The translations under genes and the position numbers were made by a program. Shown in pieces: positions 6,891 through 15,259 of a DNA stretch of 64,000 nt. The notes beneath the pieces were generated by a model, which saw nothing but the letters and a program-made list of their open reading frames with translations, searched no databases and was not told where the DNA came from. Within the stretch, counting starts at the first letter, position 1. Each line of letters opens with the position of its first letter. This stretch comes from an uncultured Kordiimonas sp. Its GTDB lineage: Bacteria > Pseudomonadota > Alphaproteobacteria > Sphingomonadales > Kordiimonadaceae. The stretch spans positions 803,356 through 867,355 of the forward strand of contig CANNEK010000003.1 in NCBI GenBank assembly GCA_947503625.1. Reading direction: 5' to 3'.

Positions 6891-9737
6891 ATGTCTGATA
6901 ACAATCAAGATAAACGCGACTACCGCGACACTGTATTCCTTCCACAAACAGATTTCCCGATGAGGGCTGGCCTGCCGAAACGTGAGCCGGAGTTCCTCGC
7001 CAAATGGCAAAAAGAAGATATCTACCGCACGCTTCGCAATGACAGCGCCGGGCGCGAGAAATTCGTGCTCCATGATGGCCCTCCTTACGCCAATGGAGAT
7101 ATCCATTTTGGCCATGCCATGCAGAAAACCCTGAAAGACATCATCGTCAAATCCCAGCAGATGCAGGGCAAGGATGCGCCGTTCATCCCCGGTTGGGATT
7201 GCCATGGCTTGCCGATTGAGTGGAAGATCGAGGAAAAATATCGCAAGAAAAAGAAAAACAAGGACAATGTTGACCCTATCGAGTTCCGCCGCGAATGCCG
7301 CGAATTTGCCGACAACTGGATCGGCGTACAGCGCGAGCAGTTCAAACGCCTTGGTATTATCGCAGACTGGGATAACCCCTACACCACCATGTCGTTTGAC
7401 GCCGAAGCCACCATTGTTGAAGAGCTGCTAAAATTCGCCGAAGACGGCTCCCTTTACCGAGGGTCAAAACCTGTGATGTGGTCGCCGGTTGAAAAAACGG
7501 CACTCGCAGAAGCGGAAGTGGAGTATCACGACCACACATCGACACAAATTGATGTGGCTTTTCAGGTGGTATCAACCAACTGCGCCGAACTGGAAGGTGC
7601 ACGGGTGGTCATCTGGACCACAACACCCTGGACAATCCCTGCAAACAGGGCGGTCTGTTTTGGCCCGGACATCGATTATGTACGTCTTGCAGTCACTGCC
7701 GCTTCTGAAGAAGGGCTGGTCGGATCAGGCGACGAGCTTGTTGTCGCAGAAGCGTTGCTCGCAGACTTTTGCGCTCGCGCAGGCGTAACCGAACACACCA
7801 TCAAGGCTCGTTTCAAAGGTGCTGCGCTGGACGGGACAATCCTCGCCCATCCCTGGCGCGGCCACGCGGAAGCCAATGGCTTCTATGACTTTGACGTTCC
7901 CATGTTGCCCGGCGACCATGTAACAACGGAAGCCGGTACAGGTTTTGTGCACACGGCTCCTGGTCACGGCGACGACGACTATCAGGTCGGGCATGTGAAA
8001 TTTGGCTTGCCGGTTCCCTACACGGTCAATGAAGCGGGTTGTTACTATGATGACGTTGCACTGGTTGCCGGACATCATGTGTATAAAGTTGCCGATCAGA
8101 TTTGCGAATTGCTTGGCGGCGCCTCTGCCCTGATGGCCAAAGGGACACTGACACACAGCTATCCGCACAGCTGGCGTTCCAAAGCACCCCTTATTTTTCG
8201 CAACACACCACAATGGTTTATCTCCATGGAGAAAAACGGCCTGCGTGACACGGCGATGAAAGCGATTGAGGAAACCAACTGGTATCCGGCTGTCAGCAAG
8301 AACCGGATCAGCGCCATGGTGTCTGACCGGCCAGACTGGGTGATCTCCCGCCAGCGCGCGTGGGGCGTACCGATCACCGTGTTTGTTGACAAAAAAACCG
8401 GAGATTATCTGGTCGATGCCGATGTGAACCAGCGTATCATCGACGCGGTTAAAGAAGGCGGCGCCGACGCTTGGGTGGCTGTGCCTGCCCAGGATCTGCT
8501 CGGCAACAAATACAACGCTGACGACTATGAGCAAATCCATGACATCCTTGATGTATGGTTTGACAGCGGCTGCACCCATGCTTTTGTTCTCGAAAAACGT
8601 GAAGAACTGGCCTGGCCCGCTAATCTGTATCTGGAAGGCTCGGATCAGCACCGCGGCTGGTTCCAGTCCAGCCTTCTGGAAAGCAGCGGCACCCGCGGCC
8701 GCGCACCCTACAAAGATGTTATGACGCACGGTATGGCACTGGATGGTGACGGCAAGAAAATGTCGAAGTCCGGCAACAATGCTGTCGCGCCGGAGAAAAT
8801 CATCAATCAGTATGGCGCAGATATCCTGCGGCTTTGGGTTGCTGCCGTGGATTACAAGGAAGATGTGCGCATCTCCGACCAGATCATACAGGGTCAGGTT
8901 GATGCTTACCGGAAAATCCGCAACACACTGCGCTACATGCTGGGCAATCTTCACGGGTTTGATGACGCGGAAAAGCTGCCGAGCGACCAGATGCCGGAAC
9001 TTGATCGCTTCATGCTACATCGCTTGTCGGAACTTGATACATTCCTGCACGAGCGCGCGGCTGAATATGATTTCAACCCGGTGTTCCGCGAGCTTTATCA
9101 GTTCTGCATCATCGAGCTTTCAGCGTTTTACTTCGACATCCGCAAAGACGCGCTCTATTGCGACAACCCGGCCGATCCACGTCGGCGTGCCGTGCGCACT
9201 GTGCTGGATGCTATTTTCAACAGGCTTGTGCTCTGGTTTGCTCCTATTCTTTCCTTCACGGCAGAAGAAGTCTGGCAGGCGCGTTTTGGCGCCGACGCCC
9301 CAAGCGTACACCGGCAGACATGGCCGGAAACACCTGATGAATGGCACGATGACACGCTGGCTGAAAAATGGGCGCGCGTCCGCAAGGTCCGCAGTGTTGT
9401 TACCGCAGCGCTGGAGTTGATGCGCCGGGACAAGACCATTGGCTCAAGCCTGCAGGCACATGTCGATATTTATGTGGACAACACTGACGGCATTGCTGAT
9501 CTGGATTGGGCAGAGATCGCGATCACTTCCTCTGCCAAACTGGCTAAAGGCGACGCACCGGCTGATGCCTTTACACTGGAAGGTGTATCGGGCATCGCAG
9601 TCAAAGCATCAATCGCGGACGGCGAAAAATGCGAGCGTTGCTGGGTCATTTCTGAAGAAGTTACCAGGAACGGCGAGCTGTGTAACCGCTGCTCGGATGC
9701 CGTCGAGAAACACGATGCGGCACTTGTCGGCTCATGA
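6891..9737 (+). CDS. ileS: Isoleucyl-tRNA synthetase
   Basis: A class I synthetase that charges tRNA-Ile. Using the ATG at 6891 (MSDNNQDKRDYRDT) it is 948 residues long. The frame stays open upstream to an ATG at 6756, but those extra 45 residues do not resemble family N-termini. The HIGH motif appears as HFGH at 72-75, KMSKS at 623-627, and the CP1 editing region lies between. The C-terminus has a four-cysteine zinc site, Cys914/917/931/934, as in E. coli IleS. The last codons overlap lspA in an ATGA junction, indicating coupled translation, the usual ileS-lspA arrangement. Confidence 0.95.
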   Translation: MSDNNQDKRDYRDTVFLPQTDFPMRAGLPKREPEFLAKWQKEDIYRTLRNDSAGREKFVLHDGPPYANGDIHFGHAMQKTLKDIIVKSQQMQGKDAPFIPGWDCHGLPIEWKIEEKYRKKKKNKDNVDPIEFRRECREFADNWIGVQREQFKRLGIIADWDNPYTTMSFDAEATIVEELLKFAEDGSLYRGSKPVMWSPVEKTALAEAEVEYHDHTSTQIDVAFQVVSTNCAELEGARVVIWTTTPWTIPANRAVCFGPDIDYVRLAVTAASEEGLVGSGDELVVAEALLADFCARAGVTEHTIKARFKGAALDGTILAHPWRGHAEANGFYDFDVPMLPGDHVTTEAGTGFVHTAPGHGDDDYQVGHVKFGLPVPYTVNEAGCYYDDVALVAGHHVYKVADQICELLGGASALMAKGTLTHSYPHSWRSKAPLIFRNTPQWFISMEKNGLRDTAMKAIEETNWYPAVSKNRISAMVSDRPDWVISRQRAWGVPITVFVDKKTGDYLVDADVNQRIIDAVKEGGADAWVAVPAQDLLGNKYNADDYEQIHDILDVWFDSGCTHAFVLEKREELAWPANLYLEGSDQHRGWFQSSLLESSGTRGRAPYKDVMTHGMALDGDGKKMSKSGNNAVAPEKIINQYGADILRLWVAAVDYKEDVRISDQIIQGQVDAYRKIRNTLRYMLGNLHGFDDAEKLPSDQMPELDRFMLHRLSELDTFLHERAAEYDFNPVFRELYQFCIIELSAFYFDIRKDALYCDNPADPRRRAVRTVLDAIFNRLVLWFAPILSFTAEEVWQARFGADAPSVHRQTWPETPDEWHDDTLAEKWARVRKVRSVVTAALELMRRDKTIGSSLQAHVDIYVDNTDGIADLDWAEIAITSSAKLAKGDAPADAFTLEGVSGIAVKASIADGEKCERCWVISEEVTRNGELCNRCSDAVEKHDAALVGS

Positions 9738-10270
9738 CTGACGCCGATACCATAAAAGGACAGTATTTCCTTCGTGGCATGTTTATTATCGTGCTGCTGA
9801 TGGCGATTGACCAACTGTCCAAATGGTGGGTGTTGGAAGTTTTTGACTTACCCGCAAAGCAATCTGTAGAGTTGCTGCCATTCCTGAGTTTCACGATGGT
9901 TTGGAACAGCGGCATATCAATGGGGCTGCCGCTTGGGGATGCGCTCGGCAAATGGGGCATTGTTGTCATGACGGGGGCAATCAGCATCTGGCTGCTGATC
10001 TGGTTGCGCAAATCGGCCCATCTGTTTGAAGCATCGGCCCTCGTTCTGATCCTGAGCGGTGCGCTCGGTAACCTGATAGACAGATTCGTTCACGGCGCAG
10101 TTGTTGATTTTATTCATCTGCATGCTTTCGGCTATAATTTCTATGTTTTTAACGTGGCGGACAGTGCAATCACCATGGGTGTTATATTGTTATTGATTGA
10201 TGGCTTGCGAGACGGCGCCAAAAGCCGTAAAAAAGCCTCAAACACCGGGCACCTTGATGGTGACGGTTAA
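9734..10270 (+). CDS. lspA: Lipoprotein signal peptidase (signal peptidase II)
   Basis: This inner-membrane aspartic protease cleaves prolipoprotein signal peptides before the lipidated cysteine. Four hydrophobic segments are visible in 178 residues. The signature GALGNLIDRFVHGAVVDFI lies at 109-127 and FNVADSAI at 139-146. By comparison with Pseudomonas LspA the catalytic pair is Asp125 and Asp143. The ATG overlaps the ileS stop (ATGA). The gene downstream encodes a predicted lipoprotein, as do several others in the window (M20 peptidase, cytochrome, beta-helix protein), which are its likely substrates. Confidence 0.95.
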   Translation: MTDADTIKGQYFLRGMFIIVLLMAIDQLSKWWVLEVFDLPAKQSVELLPFLSFTMVWNSGISMGLPLGDALGKWGIVVMTGAISIWLLIWLRKSAHLFEASALVLILSGALGNLIDRFVHGAVVDFIHLHAFGYNFYVFNVADSAITMGVILLLIDGLRDGAKSRKKASNTGHLDGDG

Positions 10271-10281
10271 GGAGAAACTCC

Positions 10282-10707
10282 ATGAACGCCTATAGGCTCT
10301 CAGTTCTTTTATTGTCCGGCGTCGCGCTCACTGCCTGCGGCAGCGGAAAAAACTCGCCCGATGAATTTGCGGTCGTGAACCGCCCACCTCTCGTTATTCC
10401 GCCGGAGGCCGAACTCAAGCCGCCACGGCCAGGTGAACCCCGGGCACAGGACATGGACCCCGGACGCCGTGCTTTCGAAGCACTTTTCCCCGGTAAAGAG
10501 TATAAACCGTCACCGCCAAAGAGTAGCGGCGAACAAGGGCTATTGGCGCGCATAGGCTTTGCGGAACCGGATGTTAGGTCCAATGTCAATCAACCCAAAG
10601 TCGATGTGGTTAAAAAGTCTGTTATTCTGGCCGACCTTCTCGAAATGGAAGAACGCCAGTTGCGCCCTGACAATGTTGAAGTAGAGCGCATCAGCAGCGG
10701 ATCATAG
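10282..10707 (+). CDS. DUF3035-like lipoprotein
   Basis: This short protein (141 residues) has a lipoprotein signal peptide whose lipobox LTAC places the modified cysteine at residue 19. The rest is Pro-rich and lacks obvious catalytic motifs; EFAVVNRPPLVIPPEAELKP and the segment leading to AFEALFPGKE are typical of the DUF3035 family, found downstream of lspA in alphaproteobacteria. Function is unknown; an outer-membrane-anchored periplasmic role is expected. AAGGAG at 10268-10273 is a strong ribosome-binding site. It is the last gene of the ileS-lspA operon and is followed by an intrinsic terminator. Confidence 0.8.
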   Translation: MNAYRLSVLLLSGVALTACGSGKNSPDEFAVVNRPPLVIPPEAELKPPRPGEPRAQDMDPGRRAFEALFPGKEYKPSPPKSSGEQGLLARIGFAEPDVRSNVNQPKVDVVKKSVILADLLEMEERQLRPDNVEVERISSGS

Positions 10708-10730
10708 TCACCGCCATAGAGGCCCAACGC

Positions 10731-10766
10731 AAAAGCACCCGACCAGAAATCTGACGGGTGCTTTTT
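10731..10766 (+). terminator. Rho-independent terminator of the ileS-lspA-DUF3035 operon
   Basis: AGCACCCG (10734-10741) pairs with CGGGTGCT (10755-10762), with a possible inner CAGA/TCTG stem, followed by TTTTT. A short A-run on the other side means it could also serve the convergent SRPBCC gene. Confidence 0.85.
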
Positions 10767-10794
10767 ATTGGCTGTCGCGATTTTATGAAGTGTT

Positions 10795-11349
10795 TTACTC
10801 GGAGAAGAAACGCTTTTGGTAGGCCTCTTCCAGTGGCATGTGCAACGACCAGAACGAAGGCGGGCTCTTGCCTTCCAGCACATCTATCATGATAGCGACA
10901 TGTGCGTGCCATCCGGCAGACACCCCAACAAGCGTATCGTTGTCAAAGAGTTTGCGGTGGGTAAGCGTAAGCTTCACCTTGTCCCCCATTTCCGCAAGCT
11001 CGAACATCACTTCCGATTCGCTGCCATCGCTTTCACCCCACGTGTAGGAAAGCGTGTTTGGTGGATCAACAACCAGAATTTGACCGTGCATCTTTGCTCC
11101 CGTGTCGCATATATCTTTGTATTTTTCGGGCGTTTCCTCTTTGGTTTCCGACAGCACGTCATGGTCGAAAACCAGCTCGACAGCACCTCCAACCCGCAAA
11201 TCCATATCCCCGGCGGCAATCCATGTTTTGCGCAGCTCCGGTTCTGTCAGATAGGCCCACACTTTCTCGATCGGCCCGGGCAGCAGCCGCTCGATCACGA
11301 CGGTGGCAGGCGCCACCAGCTTTCCATACTGTTCATTCATCGTTTGCAT
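10795..11349 (-). CDS. SRPBCC / AHSA1-like domain protein
   Basis: The sequence has the START/Bet v1-like pattern of Aha1-related proteins: IERLLPGPIEKVWAYLTEP near the N-terminus, LRVGGAVELVF, a central strand GQILVVDPPNTLSYTWG, and LTLTHRKL followed by a long C-terminal helix with SAGWHAHVAIMIDVLEGK. These proteins bind hydrophobic ligands; the function is unknown. It overlaps the upstream ArsR gene by up to 17 nt (start 11349) or 8 nt (start 11340, MNEQYGKL), so the two form a coupled operon. ArsR-SRPBCC pairs are very common in proteobacteria. The U-rich side of the terminator at 10731-10766 lies just downstream. Confidence 0.85.
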   Translation of the reverse strand: MQTMNEQYGKLVAPATVVIERLLPGPIEKVWAYLTEPELRKTWIAAGDMDLRVGGAVELVFDHDVLSETKEETPEKYKDICDTGAKMHGQILVVDPPNTLSYTWGESDGSESEVMFELAEMGDKVKLTLTHRKLFDNDTLVGVSAGWHAHVAIMIDVLEGKSPPSFWSLHMPLEEAYQKRFFSE

Positions 11350-11719
11350 GATCTATTCCCCGTTTGTCGTTGGCAGGCACCGGCATTTTGTCTTCACCCG
11401 CATTAAGGGCCGCTTCAAGCGCATCAAGGCGGCTGTTCCAGAAGTGTTCGTATGATCGCAGCCATTCACTGGCTACCCTGAGCCGCTCTGGCGAAAGCTT
11501 GCAGTGGTGGACCCTGCCAGCCACTTCCCGCTCTATCAGTCCGGCAGCCTCAAGTTTCTTCACATGTTTTGACGCCGCGGCCAGCGACATATCATAGGGT
11601 TTGGCGAGATCGCCGATAGTGCTGGGTCCGGCCCCAAGCGCTGCGAGCATACCCCGGCGGGTCGGGTCCGCGAGGGCATGGAAAACAGTGTCTAACTGAT
11701 CTGATGTATATTCAACCAT
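11333..11719 (-). CDS. ArsR-family winged-helix repressor
   Basis: This is a small HTH regulator of about 128 residues. FHALADPTRRGMLAALGAGP and STIGDLAKPYDMSLAAASKH are the classic ArsR dimer and recognition-helix segments, followed by LEAAGLIEREVAGRVHHC for the wing. No CxC-type metal-binding motif is seen, so it belongs with the non-metal ArsR proteins that pair with SRPBCC genes. The frame extends to 11755, but the promoter hexamers lie inside that extension, so the start is the ATG at 11719. That ATG is at about +1 of a strong promoter and sits inside a palindrome, implying a leaderless, autorepressed mRNA. Confidence 0.88.
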   Translation of the reverse strand: MVEYTSDQLDTVFHALADPTRRGMLAALGAGPSTIGDLAKPYDMSLAAASKHVKKLEAAGLIEREVAGRVHHCKLSPERLRVASEWLRSYEHFWNSRLDALEAALNAGEDKMPVPANDKRGIDHANDE

Positions 11720-11765
11720 GTGGTTTAATATATGCATGGAAAATCTTATTGTCAACCACTTGGTT
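11714..11765 (-). promoter_or_regulatory. Leaderless sigma70-type promoter with two ArsR operators
   Basis: On the minus strand TTGACA (11755-11750), a 17-nt spacer and TATATT (11732-11727) make a near-perfect promoter. The ArsR ATG (11719) begins 7 nt after the -10 box, so transcript and reading frame start together. Two copies of the palindrome AACCA-N2-TGGTT lie at 11714-11725 (over the start codon) and 11754-11765 (upstream edge overlapping -35), exactly 40 bp apart. These are the probable ArsR binding sites. Confidence 0.75.
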
Positions 11766-11859
11766 AAATATCAAGCCCCTTCAAACCACCGAGCCCAGGG
11801 CAACGTACGAAAACTGTGAACCGCTTTTCCGCTAACCTCGACTTCTGGAGTTTCCCGCA

Positions 11860-13386
11860 ATGCCGAGCAACCTGATTGTTATCTTGGGTGATCAGTTGAG
11901 CCACTCTGTCAGCAGCTTGCATTCTGCTGACCCATCTCGCGACCATGTCATGATGGCGGAAGTGGCAGACGAAGCTGGCTACGTGCCGCATCACAAAAAG
12001 AAAATCGCGTTTGTCTTTTCCGCCATGCGTCATTTCGCTGAAGAGCTAAAAGAGAAAGGATTTAAGGTTCGCTATAGCAAGCTGGACGACAACAATAATA
12101 CCGGATCCCTAACGAGCGAAGTTGTGCGCGCCGCAAAAGATATCATGCCGGACCAAATCCTGATTACAGAACCGGGCGAATGGCGCGTCGCAGAGATGCT
12201 CAAAAACTGGTCATGCCAGACCGATACTAAAGTGACTATTCTTACCGATAACCGGTTTGTCGCAACAAGTGACGAGTTCAAAGACTGGGCCAGCGGCCGC
12301 AAATCCCTGCGGATGGAATACTTCTACAGGGACATGCGCAGAAAAACCGGCCTGCTGATGACTAACGAACAGCCAGTTGGTGACAAGTGGAACTTCGACA
12401 GTGAAAACAGGAAGCCGGCCCGGAACAACCTGTTCATGCCTCAGCCAGCCCACTTTACACCGGATGGAATTACAAAAGAGGTGCTTGCTCTCGTTGGTCA
12501 CAGCTTCTCTGAAAACTTTGGCGATCTGGAACCTTTCTGGTTTGCCGTTACCGCCAAACAGGCGGAAGGTGCGCTGGATCATTTCATCAAAACAGCATTG
12601 CCTGACTTCGGCACATACCAGGACGCCATGCTTGAGGGTGAACGCTTCCTTTATCACGCCGTGATCGCACTTTACCTGAACATCGGATTGCTCGAGCCGC
12701 TTGCAGTTTGCGAGAAGGCGGAAGCAGCATACCATTCCGGTGCTGCTCCGTTGAATTCGGTTGAAGGCTTCATTCGCCAGATCATAGGATGGCGAGAATA
12801 CATACGCGGTATCTACTGGCTGAAAATGCCAGAGTATGTTGAGCAAAATTTCTTTGGGTCAACACGCCCCCTTCCCGCCTTCTACTGGACAGCTGAAACA
12901 GATCTCGCCTGTATCCGCGACGTTGTCACCCAGACCAAAGAAGAGGCTTATGCCCATCATATCCAGCGTCTGATGATAACAGGAAACTACGCTCTTCTTA
13001 TCGGTGCCGACCCAAAGGCAGTCCACGAATGGTACCTGTCTGTTTACGCGGACGCATTCGAGTGGGTGGAGCTGCCAAACACGCTTGGCATGAGCCAGTT
13101 TGCCGATGGCGGTCTCCTGGGTTCCAAACCTTATGTTTCAAGCGGCAACTATATTTCAAAGATGTCAAACTATTGCGAAAACTGTCACTTTGACGTGAAG
13201 AAAAAAACTGGCGAGGGTGCCTGTCCCTTCAACTCGCTTTATTGGCAATTCCTGATCAGAAACAGGGAAAAACTGGGAGACAATCCTCGGCTTGGCAATG
13301 TGTACCGAACCTGGGACCGGATGGCGCAAGACAAGCAAAAGGAATATATTGAAAGCGCAGAACGATATTTGGAGACCCTCGACTAG
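11860..13386 (+). CDS. phrB: FeS-BCP type (6-4) photolyase / cryptochrome
   Basis: A flavoprotein photolyase of the bacterial iron-sulfur class (DPRP family). The N-terminus LIVILGDQLSH and the C-terminal FAD region with HHIQRLMITGNYALLIG and WYLSVYADAFEWVELPNT fit. Four cysteines at 351, 439, 442 and 455 have the same spacing as the [4Fe-4S] ligands Cys350/438/441/454 of Agrobacterium PhrB, a (6-4) photolyase. It should repair (6-4) photoproducts using light; a signalling role cannot be excluded. GGAG at 11847-11850 is a good ribosome-binding site for the ATG. It is divergent from the ArsR operon and convergent with a second photolyase. Confidence 0.92.
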   Translation: MPSNLIVILGDQLSHSVSSLHSADPSRDHVMMAEVADEAGYVPHHKKKIAFVFSAMRHFAEELKEKGFKVRYSKLDDNNNTGSLTSEVVRAAKDIMPDQILITEPGEWRVAEMLKNWSCQTDTKVTILTDNRFVATSDEFKDWASGRKSLRMEYFYRDMRRKTGLLMTNEQPVGDKWNFDSENRKPARNNLFMPQPAHFTPDGITKEVLALVGHSFSENFGDLEPFWFAVTAKQAEGALDHFIKTALPDFGTYQDAMLEGERFLYHAVIALYLNIGLLEPLAVCEKAEAAYHSGAAPLNSVEGFIRQIIGWREYIRGIYWLKMPEYVEQNFFGSTRPLPAFYWTAETDLACIRDVVTQTKEEAYAHHIQRLMITGNYALLIGADPKAVHEWYLSVYADAFEWVELPNTLGMSQFADGGLLGSKPYVSSGNYISKMSNYCENCHFDVKKKTGEGACPFNSLYWQFLIRNREKLGDNPRLGNVYRTWDRMAQDKQKEYIESAERYLETLD

Positions 13387-13542
13387 GCTTCATGTGTGCC
13401 TGGCACTTCGGCGACACTTTCCGGAGCAATATTTTACCTGATCCCAATCTCTCGACCATCTTTTCCGCCAGGCGAAAGGCCGCTCACAGACCGGACATGT
13501 TTTTTGGGGCAGGTCCTTTTTCAATCGCATTTTGGGCATTGG

Positions 13543-15111
13543 TTAATCAAACAGGTTTAATTGTGGGTCAGGTTTTCTTCGTTGCTTTGAACGTGACCGC
13601 TGTGTGCCCGAGGCACGCATACGATGGGTCATCCCGCTTTTTCGACTGCCGTGCTTTTCAGCAATTTGTCTCGCTATATCTTTATGACCAGCCGTTTTCC
13701 GCACAGCCCATATTTTCTCCTTTGCAACACGTGCCGTGATTTCATGGTCAAAAACCGGGACAGGATAGGCATCATCCACAGTATCCTGCAGCCGCGGCCA
13801 CTTCCATGGTTCATGGATAAAGGCATCCGGCACAGGTGCCAGTTCAGGTAGCCACTGGCGGACAAACCTACCGCCCGGGTCTTGCTCGTAGCCCTGTCGA
13901 ACCGGATTATAAACCCGCACGGCATTGATGCCGGTAGTGCCTGACTGCATTTGTACCTGAGACCAATGAATCCCGGGTTCATAGTCAGTGAACAGGCGCG
14001 CCAGATGTTCGCCGGTTCTGCGCCAGTCCAGCCAAAGATGATAACTTGCCACCGCCATCAACATGGCACGCATCCGAAAATTGAGCCAGCCTGTTGCGAT
14101 CAGCGACCGCATACAAGCATCCAGAAACGGATATCCTGTTTGTCCTGTTGCCCACGCGGCGAACAGCGGGCTGTTTTCACCATAGCTCCGCAGGCCATCG
14201 TATGCCGGGTGCAGGTTTTCATACTCAAGCCTTGGCTCATCTTCAAGCTTTTGCATGAAATGACAACGCCAATGCAAACGACCGGCAAAAGACGACAAAG
14301 ATCGACGCCATATACTACTATCTTTCCCAGGATTGAGTTGCAGGTCACTATTGCGCGACCAGGCTGCCTGTGCCACTTCCCGCACTGAAATCATCCCCCA
14401 TGCTATATAGGGTGACAACCTCGAGCAAGTGTCGCGGGCTGATACCGGACTCGACATTGCCCGTTGATAAGACTTCCCCCTTTCAAACAGGAAACTATCA
14501 AGAGTTCCTACTGCCTCCGTCCGACCGCCAGGTTGACGGCGGACATGGCCATCATACTGAAAACCAATATCCTCCGCAGAGGGCAATGCGCCGATATCCA
14601 GGGTTTCGATCGCCGGCAAAACACGGGGTGCCGGCGTAATGGGCTCCTGCATAAACGCATCCCATTTCCCGGCCCAGCCATCGCGTGAGCCAAGTCTGCG
14701 AATAACGCCGTCCTGTCGCTCTTCCTTCCAGGGAAGGTGCATCTGCTGGCACCATGCAGCAACCTGCTTGTCGCGGTCGTACGTCCAGGCATTCCCGGTC
14801 TCCTGATGTGACCAAAGCGCAGCGATTGGTAATTCGTCGAACAGTTCCTGCAACACATCAACCGCATTCCCAACGCGAATTATCAAGGGCTGGCCGAGCT
14901 TTGTCAGGTCGGCGCGTAGCGCCTGAAGACCCTCGCGCAAAAACATATAATGCCGATGCGAGCTATCAGGCAGGCGCCAATATTCAGGCTCAACAATATA
15001 AAGTGGCAAAACCGGACCTGCAGCAGCTGCTCTGGCAAGTGGCCGGTGATCATGAACGCGGATATCGCGCTTGAACCAAACGACCTGCAGTGGATTTGTG
15101 GAACAGCTCAA
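13543..15111 (-). CDS. Deoxyribodipyrimidine photolyase / cryptochrome family protein
   Basis: This classical photolyase fold is 522 residues long. The N-terminal antenna-type domain starts VVWFKRDIRVHDHRPLARA, and the C-terminal FAD domain contains SRLSPYIAWGMISVREV, WREF-like LSSFAGRLHWRCHFMQKLE, TGYPFLDACMRSLIATGWL and NFRMRAMLMAVASYHLWLDW. A cyclobutane dimer repair enzyme is the simplest reading, but this subgroup includes cryptochrome-like members and I cannot separate them by eye. No FeS cysteine set is seen, unlike the neighbour. A basic C-terminal tail (QRSRSKQRRKPDPQLNLFD) is present. Its end faces the other photolyase across about 155 nt. Confidence 0.88.
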   Translation of the reverse strand: MSCSTNPLQVVWFKRDIRVHDHRPLARAAAAGPVLPLYIVEPEYWRLPDSSHRHYMFLREGLQALRADLTKLGQPLIIRVGNAVDVLQELFDELPIAALWSHQETGNAWTYDRDKQVAAWCQQMHLPWKEERQDGVIRRLGSRDGWAGKWDAFMQEPITPAPRVLPAIETLDIGALPSAEDIGFQYDGHVRRQPGGRTEAVGTLDSFLFERGKSYQRAMSSPVSARDTCSRLSPYIAWGMISVREVAQAAWSRNSDLQLNPGKDSSIWRRSLSSFAGRLHWRCHFMQKLEDEPRLEYENLHPAYDGLRSYGENSPLFAAWATGQTGYPFLDACMRSLIATGWLNFRMRAMLMAVASYHLWLDWRRTGEHLARLFTDYEPGIHWSQVQMQSGTTGINAVRVYNPVRQGYEQDPGGRFVRQWLPELAPVPDAFIHEPWKWPRLQDTVDDAYPVPVFDHEITARVAKEKIWAVRKTAGHKDIARQIAEKHGSRKSGMTHRMRASGTQRSRSKQRRKPDPQLNLFD

Positions 15112-15259
15112 GATGCTATCGTGCCTGTTTTAGTGTTTGCCTCCTTTGATACGGTATTAAAACCGGCCCGGATTATGTGATCAGGCAAGTGTAAACTCTA
15201 CTGAAAATCAATTCAGGTGTGACTTTTAAACCGACCACACTCCTGATAATGTCCGGCCC

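Noticed and set aside
7725..8954. 409-codon minus-strand ORF across ileS
   Set aside because: It lies fully antisense to ileS, which has all catalytic motifs; the translation has no family features.
11719..11755. Longer ArsR start at 11755
   Set aside because: The promoter -35 and -10 boxes lie inside that extension, so it would not be transcribed.
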